Positions 7,564-14,105 of a stretch of 15,212 nt of DNA are shown here, piece by piece. Source of the stretch: JAJOKI01 sp964412405 (lineage in GTDB: Archaea > Halobacteriota > UBA148 > JAJOKI01); NCBI GenBank assembly GCA_964412405.1, contig CAYPOB010000021.1, positions 1 through 15,212 of the forward strand, written 5' to 3'. Numbering within the stretch: position 1 is the stretch's first letter; each line of letters starts with the position of its first letter. A model generated the notes under the pieces. It ran no database searches. It had not been told where the DNA came from and saw nothing but the letters and a program-made list of their open reading frames with translations. The position numbers and the translations under genes were made by a program.

Positions 7564-7696
7564 TCAATTTTCGTTTTTTGGACATTTCTGCTGTTTCACT
7601 AAAATAGCACTATTGCGCCAGTATATTGTATATATTGGGTGAGCCATAAGTTATATGTTTATGGCGCTAAAGCTGTTTATAGTTGCCATTTCGTCT
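7564..7696. repeat. Gene-free stretch with nested inverted repeats
   Basis: No gene is visible in these 133 bases. GCGCCA (7615-7620) pairs with TGGCGC (7662-7667), and inside it GCCATAA (7643-7649) pairs with TTATGGC (7659-7665) around a 9-base loop. Only one of the two pairings can form at a time because the right arms overlap. The element lies just beyond the stop of the DUF5667 gene and could be a 3' hairpin of that transcript, or a leftover mobile-element end. The evidence is base pairing only. Confidence 0.35.
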
Positions 7697-8764
7697 TCAA
7701 TCGGTTAGTGTTTCGTTCGCCTGTTCCTGTTCTTCAAGCCCTTCTCTGGCCTCCTCTCTCATTCTCTCTTCGATCTCGGCTCGCCTTTCCTCTATCTCTT
7801 CTCTGAGCTCTTCGAGTTCTTCTCTGATTTCCTCAATTTCTTCTTCCATTTGTTCGATGAACTCCTCTGCATTCTCTGCCAAGCGTTCTGCCGCTACTGC
7901 CTGACCGAAAGCTTCGCCATAATTGCCCTGCTCGAAAGCGGTTTGCGCCTGCTCCAACCTGGCTTGTGCCCGCTCAACGAGAGTTAGCACCGCCGGCTCT
8001 GTGATATTTGCCACTTCCACGATAGCTTGCACTTCTGCGATTTCCTCCACAGCGTCTTCTATCTGCTCAAGTGCTCTCTCTTCCATCCTCACAAGGCCCT
8101 TTTGCCTTTCGATCCTCTCTATCTCTATCTCGATCTCGACTTCGTCCTTGCCGGTCTGCTGCATGATCTCGATCCTCGTCTCACCCTTCGCTATCTCTAT
8201 TTCAATTTCCACTTCGCCAGTCTGGGCTTGTAGACGGTTTAGTATAGAGCTGATGAGAGCTATCTGTTCTGGCGTGACGTTGCCCTCGATCTCAATGCTA
8301 ACTTCTAGCTCGTTGCCAAATCTCTCGACATTCTTTCTGTGTTCGACGACATCTCGTTCTAATTCGATTTGGATCTCGATCTCACTGGTTGCATTGACAT
8401 GTTCTATATTCCTGATGCGCTCCTTTACCGCGGCTAACATCTGTCTATGTTCGTGCTCTGCACTTGCCATTGCCTCGAAGTTCCCCTGCTCTGCCATCAC
8501 TTCTGCTTCTGCAAGCCGCTCATCGGCTATCTCCAGCCCCATTCGTGCATGGGCTTGCGGTCCCTCAAGACTGGCTATTAACAGGCTGATTCTGTCAAGA
8601 GCCACGTCCAGCCAATAGAATGGGTTGTCTGGGGTTGTGCCTGCTACCTCTACGGCTATCCTTGCCTCTACATTTGCTGTTCCTTCCTGAGCAAGCGATG
8701 GCATGGCTGTAGCCAATAGAAGCATCGCTGCCACCATTATACTCTGAATTCCTCTCATTTTCAT
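7697..8764 (-). CDS. Secreted acidic DUF5667-domain protein with Glu-Ile repeats and long C-terminal helix
   Basis: This 355-residue protein starts with a signal peptide (VAAMLLLATAMPSLA, likely cleaved near residue 25), so it acts outside the membrane. Residues about 40-125 match DUF5667: TTPDNPFYWLDVALDRISLL, then ADERLAEAEVMAEQGNFEA. The middle (about 125-220) has four stretches of alternating Glu and Ile (EIEIQIELE, LEVSIEIE, GEVEIEIEIA, DEVEIEIEIE) separated by polar linkers. A short paired-helix region follows (about 255-300), and the last 55 residues are an E/R-rich continuous helix. No function is known to me; a surface or exopolymer-associated role is a guess. The Shine-Dalgarno GGAGG (8775-8779) is the strongest in the window, and a TTTAAA box sits at 8816-8821. 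It sits 10 bases from the chosen ATG 8764 but 5 bases from an out-of-frame ATG that stops after two codons. Confidence 0.85.
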   Translation of the reverse strand: MKMRGIQSIMVAAMLLLATAMPSLAQEGTANVEARIAVEVAGTTPDNPFYWLDVALDRISLLIASLEGPQAHARMGLEIADERLAEAEVMAEQGNFEAMASAEHEHRQMLAAVKERIRNIEHVNATSEIEIQIELERDVVEHRKNVERFGNELEVSIEIEGNVTPEQIALISSILNRLQAQTGEVEIEIEIAKGETRIEIMQQTGKDEVEIEIEIERIERQKGLVRMEERALEQIEDAVEEIAEVQAIVEVANITEPAVLTLVERAQARLEQAQTAFEQGNYGEAFGQAVAAERLAENAEEFIEQMEEEIEEIREELEELREEIEERRAEIEERMREEAREGLEEQEQANETLTD

Positions 8765-8774
8765 TTCATTCTAA

Positions 8775-8821
8775 CCTCCTTTATTTTTAACGTGTTATAG
8801 TGCACCCTATCACAATTTAAA
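8775..8821 (-). promoter_or_regulatory. Promoter and strong ribosome binding site of the DUF5667 gene
   Basis: The minus strand has TTTAAA at 8816-8821, and AAAGGAGGTT with GGAGG at 8775-8779. A start of transcription near 8793 would give a leader of about 30 bases. The strength of the Shine-Dalgarno suggests abundant expression. Confidence 0.5.
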
Positions 8822-8835
8822 GCATCCTACGGTCT

Positions 8836-8920
8836 TGTTTTTCCAAAAAGTTGTGAGACGGTTCCCATTTGTTCAAAAGAGTTCAAATGACTCCCGTTTC
8901 ATTCAAAAGGTCGTCATAAC
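8836..8920. repeat. Three imperfect direct repeats of about 30 bases upstream of AMP phosphorylase
   Basis: Three units share a TTT..TTCAAAAG core followed by a TGACTCCC-like end: about 8838-8866, 8868-8895 and 8897-8922. The second and third are closest, with TCCCATTTG-TTCAAAAG and TCCCGTTTCATTCAAAAG 29 bases apart. They lie between the divergent DUF5667 and AMP phosphorylase promoters and could bind a regulator in about three helical turns, or be a decayed tandem repeat. Confidence 0.4.
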
Positions 8921-8983
8921 TCACTTTATAGCCTTTGTAGCAAAAGGTTTTAGATTAAGTGATACATAACTGTGAGTATTAAC

Positions 8984-10504
8984 ATGAAACTCACTGTAAA
9001 GAATTTCGATATAGAAACGGGGAAATATAAAATCGTGATGAATCTCTCCGATGCAAATGAGCTGGGGCTTAGAGCGGGTGATCGGGTTAAGATTAAAAAT
9101 AGGGGGAGCGTCGTCGCCATAGTCACGACGACGGATACTATACTCCAGAAAGGCGTCGTCGGTGTTTATGGTGAGGTTTGGAAAAAGCTGGGGACCAAAA
9201 ATGGCGAAGAAGTCGAGATATTGCCGACCGCTCACCCCATATCGACCGAATTAATCAGGAAGAAGATGGACGGCAAGAAGTTAAGCAGCGAAGAAATACA
9301 TGACCTCGTTCGAGATATTACCGATGAGAATTTATCAGAAACAGAACTTGCCGCATTCGTGACCTCCATATATATTCATGGGATGGACTTGGATGAGGTC
9401 GAATGGATGGCCAGGGCGATGGTCGATAGTGGGGAGAGGGTCGAGCTTGACGGGCACCCAATTGTGGACAAGCACAGCATAGGGGGTGTGCCTGGCAACA
9501 AAGTTTCACTTTTGGTGGTCCCAATAGTGGCAGCAGCAGGTTTGCTGATACCAAAAACGAGTTCCAGGGCAATTACGGGCGCAGGAGGCACTGCAGATTT
9601 GATGGAGGTGCTCGCACCCGTGAATCTATCGGCTAGCGAGGTCAAGGAGAACACCGAAAAAGTAGGAGGAGTCATTGCCTGGGGTGGTGCTACGAACATC
9701 GCGCCAGCAGATGACAAAATCATCGAAGCAGAATATACGCTCTCAATCGACCCATATTGTCAGGTACTTGCGTCGGTGATGGCTAAAAAAAGTGCACTCG
9801 GCGTTGATTTGGTCGTAATCGACATACCAACTGGCGTCGGGACAAAAATAGATACGGCCGAAGCTGGAAGAAAACTTGCAATGGATTTCATCGAACTCGG
9901 CAGACGCCTAAACATTTCCGTTGAATGTGCTATGACATACGGCGGGTCACCCGTTGGGATGGCCATTGGTCCTGCTCTAGAGGTGCGAGAAGCTCTTCAT
10001 TGTCTGGAAAGTATTAAGGGGCCAAACAGCCTTATTGAAAAATCCACGTCTCTATCAGGAATATTATTGGAGATGGGTGGCGTTGCAGAAGCAGGGGCAG
10101 GCAAAGACGCAGCAGAACGAATTTTGCGCTCTGGAAAGGCACTCAAAAAGCTGAAGGAGATCATAGAAGTACAGGGGGGAGATCCCAACATCTCTTCGGA
10201 GTCCATAGTGGTTGGAGAGAATACGATCAACTGGACTTCCACAGCGGACGGATATGTCACCGAGTTCGATAACAAGCGCCTGATTAAAATCGCCAGGCTC
10301 GCTGGCGCCCCCATAAATAAGGGTGCAGGAGTGACGATTCATAAGAAAAAGGGACAAGCAATTAAGAAAGGAGAAACTTTGATGACGATATATGCTGAAA
10401 AGCAATGGAAACTTGAAAACGCAATCAAAGAGGCGCAACGGATGGGACCGATGATCGTAGAGGGGATGATACTTGAACGAATCCCAAAGATCACGAAGAT
10501 ATAA
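8984..10504 (+). CDS. deoA: AMP phosphorylase (archaeal thymidine-phosphorylase family)
   Basis: AMP phosphorylase (EC 2.4.2.57) converts AMP and phosphate to adenine and ribose-1,5-bisphosphate. With ribose-1,5-bisphosphate isomerase and form III RuBisCO it recycles nucleosides into central carbon metabolism. At 506 residues from ATG 8984 it has the archaeal size (about 500) and the extra N-terminal domain (residues 1-80, DANELGLRAGDRVKI) that bacterial thymidine phosphorylases lack. Catalytic and phosphate-binding segments are VDKHSIGGVPGNKVSLLVVP from residue 161, SSRAITGAGGTADLMEVL near 193, KKSALGVDLVVIDIPTGVG and the C-terminal GAGVTIHKKKGQAIKKGE. A GTG at 8972 is an alternative start. 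A TATA-like CTTTATAG lies at 8924-8931. The isomerase and RuBisCO are not in the window. It runs into the DUF98 gene with a 31-base gap. Confidence 0.94.
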   Translation: MKLTVKNFDIETGKYKIVMNLSDANELGLRAGDRVKIKNRGSVVAIVTTTDTILQKGVVGVYGEVWKKLGTKNGEEVEILPTAHPISTELIRKKMDGKKLSSEEIHDLVRDITDENLSETELAAFVTSIYIHGMDLDEVEWMARAMVDSGERVELDGHPIVDKHSIGGVPGNKVSLLVVPIVAAAGLLIPKTSSRAITGAGGTADLMEVLAPVNLSASEVKENTEKVGGVIAWGGATNIAPADDKIIEAEYTLSIDPYCQVLASVMAKKSALGVDLVVIDIPTGVGTKIDTAEAGRKLAMDFIELGRRLNISVECAMTYGGSPVGMAIGPALEVREALHCLESIKGPNSLIEKSTSLSGILLEMGGVAEAGAGKDAAERILRSGKALKKLKEIIEVQGGDPNISSESIVVGENTINWTSTADGYVTEFDNKRLIKIARLAGAPINKGAGVTIHKKKGQAIKKGETLMTIYAEKQWKLENAIKEAQRMGPMIVEGMILERIPKITKI

Positions 10505-10535
10505 CTCAGATAAATATGGGGAAGAGGATTTACAG

Positions 10536-10907
10536 GTGCAAAATATGCCGTGGTACTCAGACCTGCTAAACTCGAATCGGTCCACGACAGAATTCGTGAA
10601 GGGCATGTTTAAAAAAGTTCAATTTGAGATTATTCGACAACATGAAAAGGATGATGCGATAATTAGAAGGGCGCAGTTCGTTTTAGATGGGGAGCCGCTG
10701 ATCATATCGACGGCCACAATCCCCAAGGATAACTCCCCAGAGTTTCTACGACAGGTGCGCGAGCAGAAAACTCCGATTGGCGATATCATAAAAGACAACA
10801 AGTACTGTGTTGAACGACATATCCTGTCAAACGATAGGTTATCAAAGCGCTACAAGATAGAGGGCGATGTCTGGATGGAGATCCGCGAGGAATATTCTGA
10901 GCGATGA
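10536..10907 (+). CDS. Small DUF98 / chorismate pyruvate-lyase-family protein
   Basis: The 123 residues match the DUF98 family (fold shared with UbiC and UTRA), whose mycobacterial member Rv2949c cleaves chorismate to 4-hydroxybenzoate and pyruvate. In methanopterin-using archaea 4-hydroxybenzoate is a pterin precursor, so that role is inferred here. Recognisable are RRAQFVLDGEPLIISTATIP, EQKTPIGDIIKDNK, the RHI strand and the final KRYKIEGDVWMEIREEY, equivalent to the Y-I-G-P-M-I-E end of the family. I chose GTG 10536, preceded by GAGGAT about 7 bases upstream; a TTG at 10473 would overlap AMP phosphorylase by 32 bases. It is shorter than many relatives (about 170-200 residues), so the N-terminal strands are reduced. 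The stop is 2 bases from the convergent nitroreductase stop. Confidence 0.72.
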   Translation: MQNMPWYSDLLNSNRSTTEFVKGMFKKVQFEIIRQHEKDDAIIRRAQFVLDGEPLIISTATIPKDNSPEFLRQVREQKTPIGDIIKDNKYCVERHILSNDRLSKRYKIEGDVWMEIREEYSER

Positions 10908-10909
10908 AT

Positions 10910-11425
10910 TTAGTACGGATGCCCGTACCGCTCCAGATGTGCTATCTCGCTAAGCGCCCTTCTCGTCGAGGTTGGCTTCTCTGTAGGATAGCCAATGGCA
11001 ATGGCCGCCATCAACTTCAAAGAGTCGGGTGCGTTCAGTATCTGATTTACCTCTCCCCTTCTGCTGAGTATCTCGCCCAGCCAGACCGCACCCAATTCCA
11101 GCGAGTGCGCCGCCAGAAGCATGTTCTGGATGCATGCGCCGATCGCCATGGTGTCCTTTGTCCTGTCGTACATCTTGTCCTCGTCCAGGAAAACGGCGAT
11201 CAAAAGGTTTGCAGAGCGGACTATATTGCCATAGGTGGTGCACTCCGCCACCTTTTCAATGGTTTTCCCACCCCTCACGACGATGAACTGCCATGGCTGA
11301 TTGTTCATGCCAGACGGTGCCCACCTACCAGCATCGAGTATGATGTCTAACTTCTCGTCCTCGACGTTGACATCCCCGAACTTTCGAATGCTTCTCCTGC
11401 TTCGAATAGTGTCTATGATATCCAT
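10910..11425 (-). CDS. Nitroreductase-family flavoprotein
   Basis: This 171-residue protein is a compact FMN-dependent nitroreductase-like oxidoreductase that would use NAD(P)H, F420 or ferredoxin-linked electrons on an unknown substrate. Typical segments are DTIRSRRSIRKF (residues 4-15) with the FMN-phosphate-binding arginines, GRWAPSGMNNQPWQFIVV near residue 40 (FMN contact), MAIGACIQNMLLAAHSLELG, AVWLGEI and AAIAIGYPTEKP. ATG 11425 starts the conserved part; a longer frame from 11521 would add 32 residues with no family match. A TATA-like AATATAGTAT about 25 bases upstream points to a leaderless or short-leader transcript. It is divergent from ccmD and convergent with the DUF98 gene. Nothing in the sequence ties it to cytochrome maturation; neighbours only. 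Confidence 0.9.
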   Translation of the reverse strand: MDIIDTIRSRRSIRKFGDVNVEDEKLDIILDAGRWAPSGMNNQPWQFIVVRGGKTIEKVAECTTYGNIVRSANLLIAVFLDEDKMYDRTKDTMAIGACIQNMLLAAHSLELGAVWLGEILSRRGEVNQILNAPDSLKLMAAIAIGYPTEKPTSTRRALSEIAHLERYGHPY

Positions 11426-11520
11426 AATTTCAAAGAACGCCCCCAATACTATATTCTTTTCTATTATGTGCCGCCATCGCCCAATAGCCCCAACCCCTAA
11501 AATACAAGGGCAAAATAACA

Positions 11521-11532
11521 AAAGTTTAAAGC
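11521..11532 (+). promoter_or_regulatory. TATA-like box of the ccmD-ccmE transcript
   Basis: AAAGTTTAAAGC lies about 30 bases before the ccmD ATG at 11557, with no strong Shine-Dalgarno between, as expected for a leaderless archaeal start. Confidence 0.45.
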
Positions 11533-11556
11533 AAGGGAATTCAAATATATGGTACT

Positions 11557-11685
11557 ATGGGATATCTATTAAGCGCCTTTGGGATAACCTGGGCCGTATT
11601 GATCACCTATATGGTTTTGCTTCACAGAAAAAAGGCGAAGTTGATATGGAAGATAGAGGGGCTGATAAAGGGGGACGATACTTGA
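11557..11685 (+). CDS. ccmD: CcmD-like small membrane protein of cytochrome c maturation
   Basis: A 42-codon frame directly precedes and overlaps ccmE. It reads MGYLLSAFGITWAVLITYMV, then a basic segment LLHRKKAKLIW and KIEGLIKGDD. One TM helix (about residues 4-22) with Trp12 and Tyr18 is followed by a positive, helical cytoplasmic tail. That is the architecture of CcmD, the small subunit that lets holo-CcmE leave the CcmABC haem-export complex. Sequence conservation in CcmD is weak, so size, topology and position carry the call. Its TGA (11683-11685) overlaps the TTG start of ccmE (TTGA), implying coupled translation. An ATG a few bases earlier (11549) is out of frame and stops quickly. Its short length makes it easy for gene callers to miss. 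Confidence 0.7.
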   Translation: MGYLLSAFGITWAVLITYMVLLHRKKAKLIWKIEGLIKGDDT

Positions 11686-12071
11686 AAAAAAGAGATAAAA
11701 CGCTCGTTGGAGTGATGTTTATCGTCGGATTGCTGGTCATAGGAGTATGGGACGCTGGCATTGTAGGATATCTCTCGGTATCCGAGGTCACATCTGACCC
11801 ACAGTACATCGGAACCGATGTACAGGTCTTGGGTATTGTGAAAGAGGGGAGTGTACATATTGATATAGATGGCATCTCCTTTGAACTGACGGATCACGAA
11901 GCCACCATACAGGTCGAGCATGCCGGCGATCGACCCGTCGATCTAATAGACGGAGGAGAGGTTGTGGTAATTGGGGAATTGGTTTCAGACGAAAAAATAG
12001 TTGCCAGACAGGTAATAGTAGGCTGCCCATCAAAATATGTCGGTGGCGATGTGATTGGTCAGACTTATTAG
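11682..12071 (+). CDS. ccmE: Cytochrome c maturation haem chaperone CcmE, CxxxY variant
   Basis: CcmE carries haem from the CcmABC exporter to the CcmF haem lyase. The 129 residues show an N-terminal TM anchor (LVGVMFIVGLLVIGVW, about 8-23) and an OB-fold domain outside the membrane (SDPQYIGTDVQVLGIV, then GEVVVIGELV and VARQVIV). Where bacterial CcmE has the haem-binding HxxxY, this one has Cys115-Pro-Ser-Lys-Tyr119, the CxxxY form known from archaea and some sulfate reducers with a variant System I lacking CcmH. I prefer the TTG start at 11682: it overlaps the ccmD stop, has GGGGGA about 7 bases upstream, and gives the usual KKR-TM N-terminus. ATG 11646 would put 12 polar residues in front inside ccmD. 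The stop overlaps the convergent ccmF-N stop by 4 bases. Confidence 0.92.
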   Translation: MKKRDKTLVGVMFIVGLLVIGVWDAGIVGYLSVSEVTSDPQYIGTDVQVLGIVKEGSVHIDIDGISFELTDHEATIQVEHAGDRPVDLIDGGEVVVIGELVSDEKIVARQVIVGCPSKYVGGDVIGQTY

Positions 12072-13084
12072 TCGGACTTATATTTTTTTATGAGTAAATA
12101 TGCGCTTGCTATCGTAAGCCCAATCAGGAGCCATCCAACCATCTGCCCAGGAATGCTCTCTGGCCAAGCATGCGGCGATACCCAAAGCCCCCCCCGTACG
12201 ACGAAGGTAGCTAGTATTATGAATATGAACGTAACTATGGCCAACAATGGTGTCGCAAGCTTGTACTCGCCGTTTCTTTTGAATCGATATTGTGCGTGCA
12301 TATAGGCTGTCGCTGATAGCCATGGAATAAACGACGACGTCTCGACCGGGTCCCATGTCCAATACCATGCCGCCCATCCCAGGACTTCATATGCCCATAG
12401 CCCGCCGATGCCCTTGCCCAATGTTAAGGTGAGCCATCCTACCCTGCCCCACGGCTCTGCTATTTGTGTCCACTTCGAGTCACCCAATATCAGATAACCA
12501 ATGGCGGCCGCAAACGGGATTGTGAACGCAGCATATGCTATGAAATATAGCGGCGGATGTATCACCATCCACGGAGTCCTGAGCAGCGGCATCATGCCCA
12601 TCCCAAACGTTGGTACTACCCCAAACACATCAACTGATAGCCTGAACTGGTCTTTGACAATCAAGATGATGAAGAATGCCACTGCGACGATCAGCGTAAC
12701 CGAGCGCGTGATATTCATTATTCTCGTATCCACAAGATCCTTGCTTTGACTTGTATGCTGTATCAGCACCGATATGCACATCAAGCACCATGTCCAGAAC
12801 AGCCACGACCCCGCCATTCCAGCCCATATCGCAGATAGACGTAAGTACCATGCCAGGTCGACGCTTGAATGTTGATACACATAGATAAACCTTAAATCCA
12901 CCGTGAACAAATAATAAGCCAACAGCAAAGTTGCCAGCGTCGTGGTGACTAAACATCCGAGTTCTGCCTTTTTGGAAATGTCACGCAGACTCGACTTGTC
13001 ACTACGATAATGCCAGATGGCATATCCCACTGCTGCGATGCATAACAAGAGGGAAACCCATATCAAAACTTCGCCAATGTTCAT
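12068..13084 (-). CDS. CcmF N-terminal half (haem lyase subunit with WWD domain)
   Basis: These 338 residues correspond to the first half of CcmF, the membrane haem lyase that attaches haem to apocytochrome c. About nine TM helices are visible. The tryptophan-rich WWD haem-handling motif is GWAAWYWTWDPVE at residues 236-248. His176 (VIHPPLYF), His263 (YMHAQY) and His305 (WVSPHAW) fall at nearly the same positions as E. coli CcmF His173, His261 and His303. The early HSS-LAWYLRLSAIWAGMAGSW segment (72-94) is also typical. The protein ends after the strand that follows His305, whereas bacterial CcmF goes on to about 650 residues; the remainder is the divergent gene at 13131. ATG 13084 is preceded by GTGAG about 9 bases upstream; a longer frame from 13225 adds an unrelated leader antisense to the partner. 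Two TAA stops occur in tandem. Confidence 0.93.
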   Translation of the reverse strand: MNIGEVLIWVSLLLCIAAVGYAIWHYRSDKSSLRDISKKAELGCLVTTTLATLLLAYYLFTVDLRFIYVYQHSSVDLAWYLRLSAIWAGMAGSWLFWTWCLMCISVLIQHTSQSKDLVDTRIMNITRSVTLIVAVAFFIILIVKDQFRLSVDVFGVVPTFGMGMMPLLRTPWMVIHPPLYFIAYAAFTIPFAAAIGYLILGDSKWTQIAEPWGRVGWLTLTLGKGIGGLWAYEVLGWAAWYWTWDPVETSSFIPWLSATAYMHAQYRFKRNGEYKLATPLLAIVTFIFIILATFVVRGGLWVSPHAWPESIPGQMVGWLLIGLTIASAYLLIKKYKSD

Positions 13085-13130
13085 ATAGGATAACTCACTA
13101 TTTTTGTATATATGTGTTGTGGAGAGGAGT
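13085..13130. promoter_or_regulatory. Shared promoter between the two ccmF halves
   Basis: These 46 bases separate the divergent starts. A near-palindromic box GTATATATG (13106-13114) is about 21 bases from the plus-strand ATG (13131) and about 26 from the minus-strand ATG (13084), so it could serve both directions and keep the two halves in balance. GGAGAGGAG (13121-13129) is the ribosome binding site of the C-terminal half. Confidence 0.5.
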
Positions 13131-14105
13131 ATGAATATCGAAGAGCATCTTAACGAAAAAAAGGTGATAATGGCAACAATATTCGTGCTGTCCGTACTCA
13201 CCATCATAACGTTTATAGGCCTCATGCTACCGCTCTGGATAAGATTTACAACTGGGGCGGAGGTGGGCTTATGTCCCCACTATTTTAACATAAGGACTGT
13301 GCTACCGACCGTGGCATTCGTCCTATTGATGGGAATTTATATGATGCTTAGATACTTCGAGCCCAGCAAAATTCTCATCGTTGTTGGCGTAGTAGCACTT
13401 GCTACAGTGGTTAGTGTAATCGTATCTCCCTGTATTTTCGTAGGTTTATTGTCGCCCGTCCTCGTATTTGCACTAATTGCCACCAGCTACAAAATATGGC
13501 GGGCTATAAACCCGAAATCGATGAAGGCTACACTGCGAAGGACGAGCCCACACCTGATCCATCTCGGAGTGGTGCTACTCCTGCTCGGAACGATAATCAG
13601 CACGACTTTGGTGTCCGAGACTTCGCAGGTAGTGGGAGTTGGTGAAGCGGTGGAATTTCAGCAATACACCATAAGGGTGACGAGGATAGACAACTTTTTT
13701 GAGGGGGCGCCGTTCGGAGAGAAACCAGGCAGTGTGTTGGTGAGTCGTGTTGTGTTTGATGTGTATGAGGATGATAGATTGATCGATCGCGGAGAGGCCA
13801 GGTTCAAAACGGACTTTATATGGGACAAAAGCTTCTCGACCCACTACATCAACAGAATGCCATTCGAGGAGTTGTTTGTGGCAACCAGATTCGTAGATGT
13901 GCCCGCAGGCGTGGTTGACCTATACGTCAGAATCGTCCCAATGATAAACCTCGTCTGGGGCGGAATGGCGCTGATGGGGATTGGCATCACGATACTGATG
14001 GTCTTGGAGTGGGACACCAAGAAACCAAAACCAAAGGATATCAGGAGAAAATATGAAAAACAACTCCAGGAAGAGCTTAAAAAACTTAGGGAGAGGGGCG
14101 CGTGA
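13131..14105 (+). CDS. CcmF C-terminal half
   Basis: These 324 residues match the second half of CcmF. The Pro-His-Tyr-Phe-Asn segment (49-53) corresponds to the PYFN region that ends the WWD half in bacterial proteins. Four TM helices (about 12-32, 57-73, 80-97, 102-120) follow in this stretch. Then comes HLIHLGVVLLLLGTI with His144 at the place of E. coli His491, a haem axial ligand candidate. A roughly 105-residue soluble domain outside the membrane (161-267, GEAVEFQQYTIRVTRID) comes next, then a last TM (about 268-292) and a basic helical cytoplasmic tail. ATG 13131 has GGAGAGGAG immediately upstream. The stop overlaps the GTG of the next gene (GTGA), so the two are translated together. 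Alone the protein lacks the WWD motif and needs the N-terminal half. Confidence 0.9.
   Translation: MNIEEHLNEKKVIMATIFVLSVLTIITFIGLMLPLWIRFTTGAEVGLCPHYFNIRTVLPTVAFVLLMGIYMMLRYFEPSKILIVVGVVALATVVSVIVSPCIFVGLLSPVLVFALIATSYKIWRAINPKSMKATLRRTSPHLIHLGVVLLLLGTIISTTLVSETSQVVGVGEAVEFQQYTIRVTRIDNFFEGAPFGEKPGSVLVSRVVFDVYEDDRLIDRGEARFKTDFIWDKSFSTHYINRMPFEELFVATRFVDVPAGVVDLYVRIVPMINLVWGGMALMGIGITILMVLEWDTKKPKPKDIRRKYEKQLQEELKKLRERGA

Noticed and set aside
7923..8618. Long Ser/Ile-rich open frame on the plus strand opposite the DUF5667 gene
   Set aside because: It is the antisense of the Glu-Ile-rich coding sequence; low complexity keeps the opposite frame open. No Shine-Dalgarno and no protein-like pattern.
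8836..8922. CRISPR array
   Set aside because: The three units are degenerate, adjacent without constant-length unique spacers, and no cas gene is present.
11301..11681. Longer ccmE starting far upstream
   Set aside because: The extension runs antisense through the nitroreductase start and over ccmD, and lacks family similarity; the TTG at 11682 gives the normal CcmE N-terminus.
13085..13225. 47-residue N-terminal extension of ccmF-N
   Set aside because: It is antisense to the first TM helix of ccmF-C and precedes a start with a suitable GTGAG; CcmF proteins begin with the first TM helix directly.
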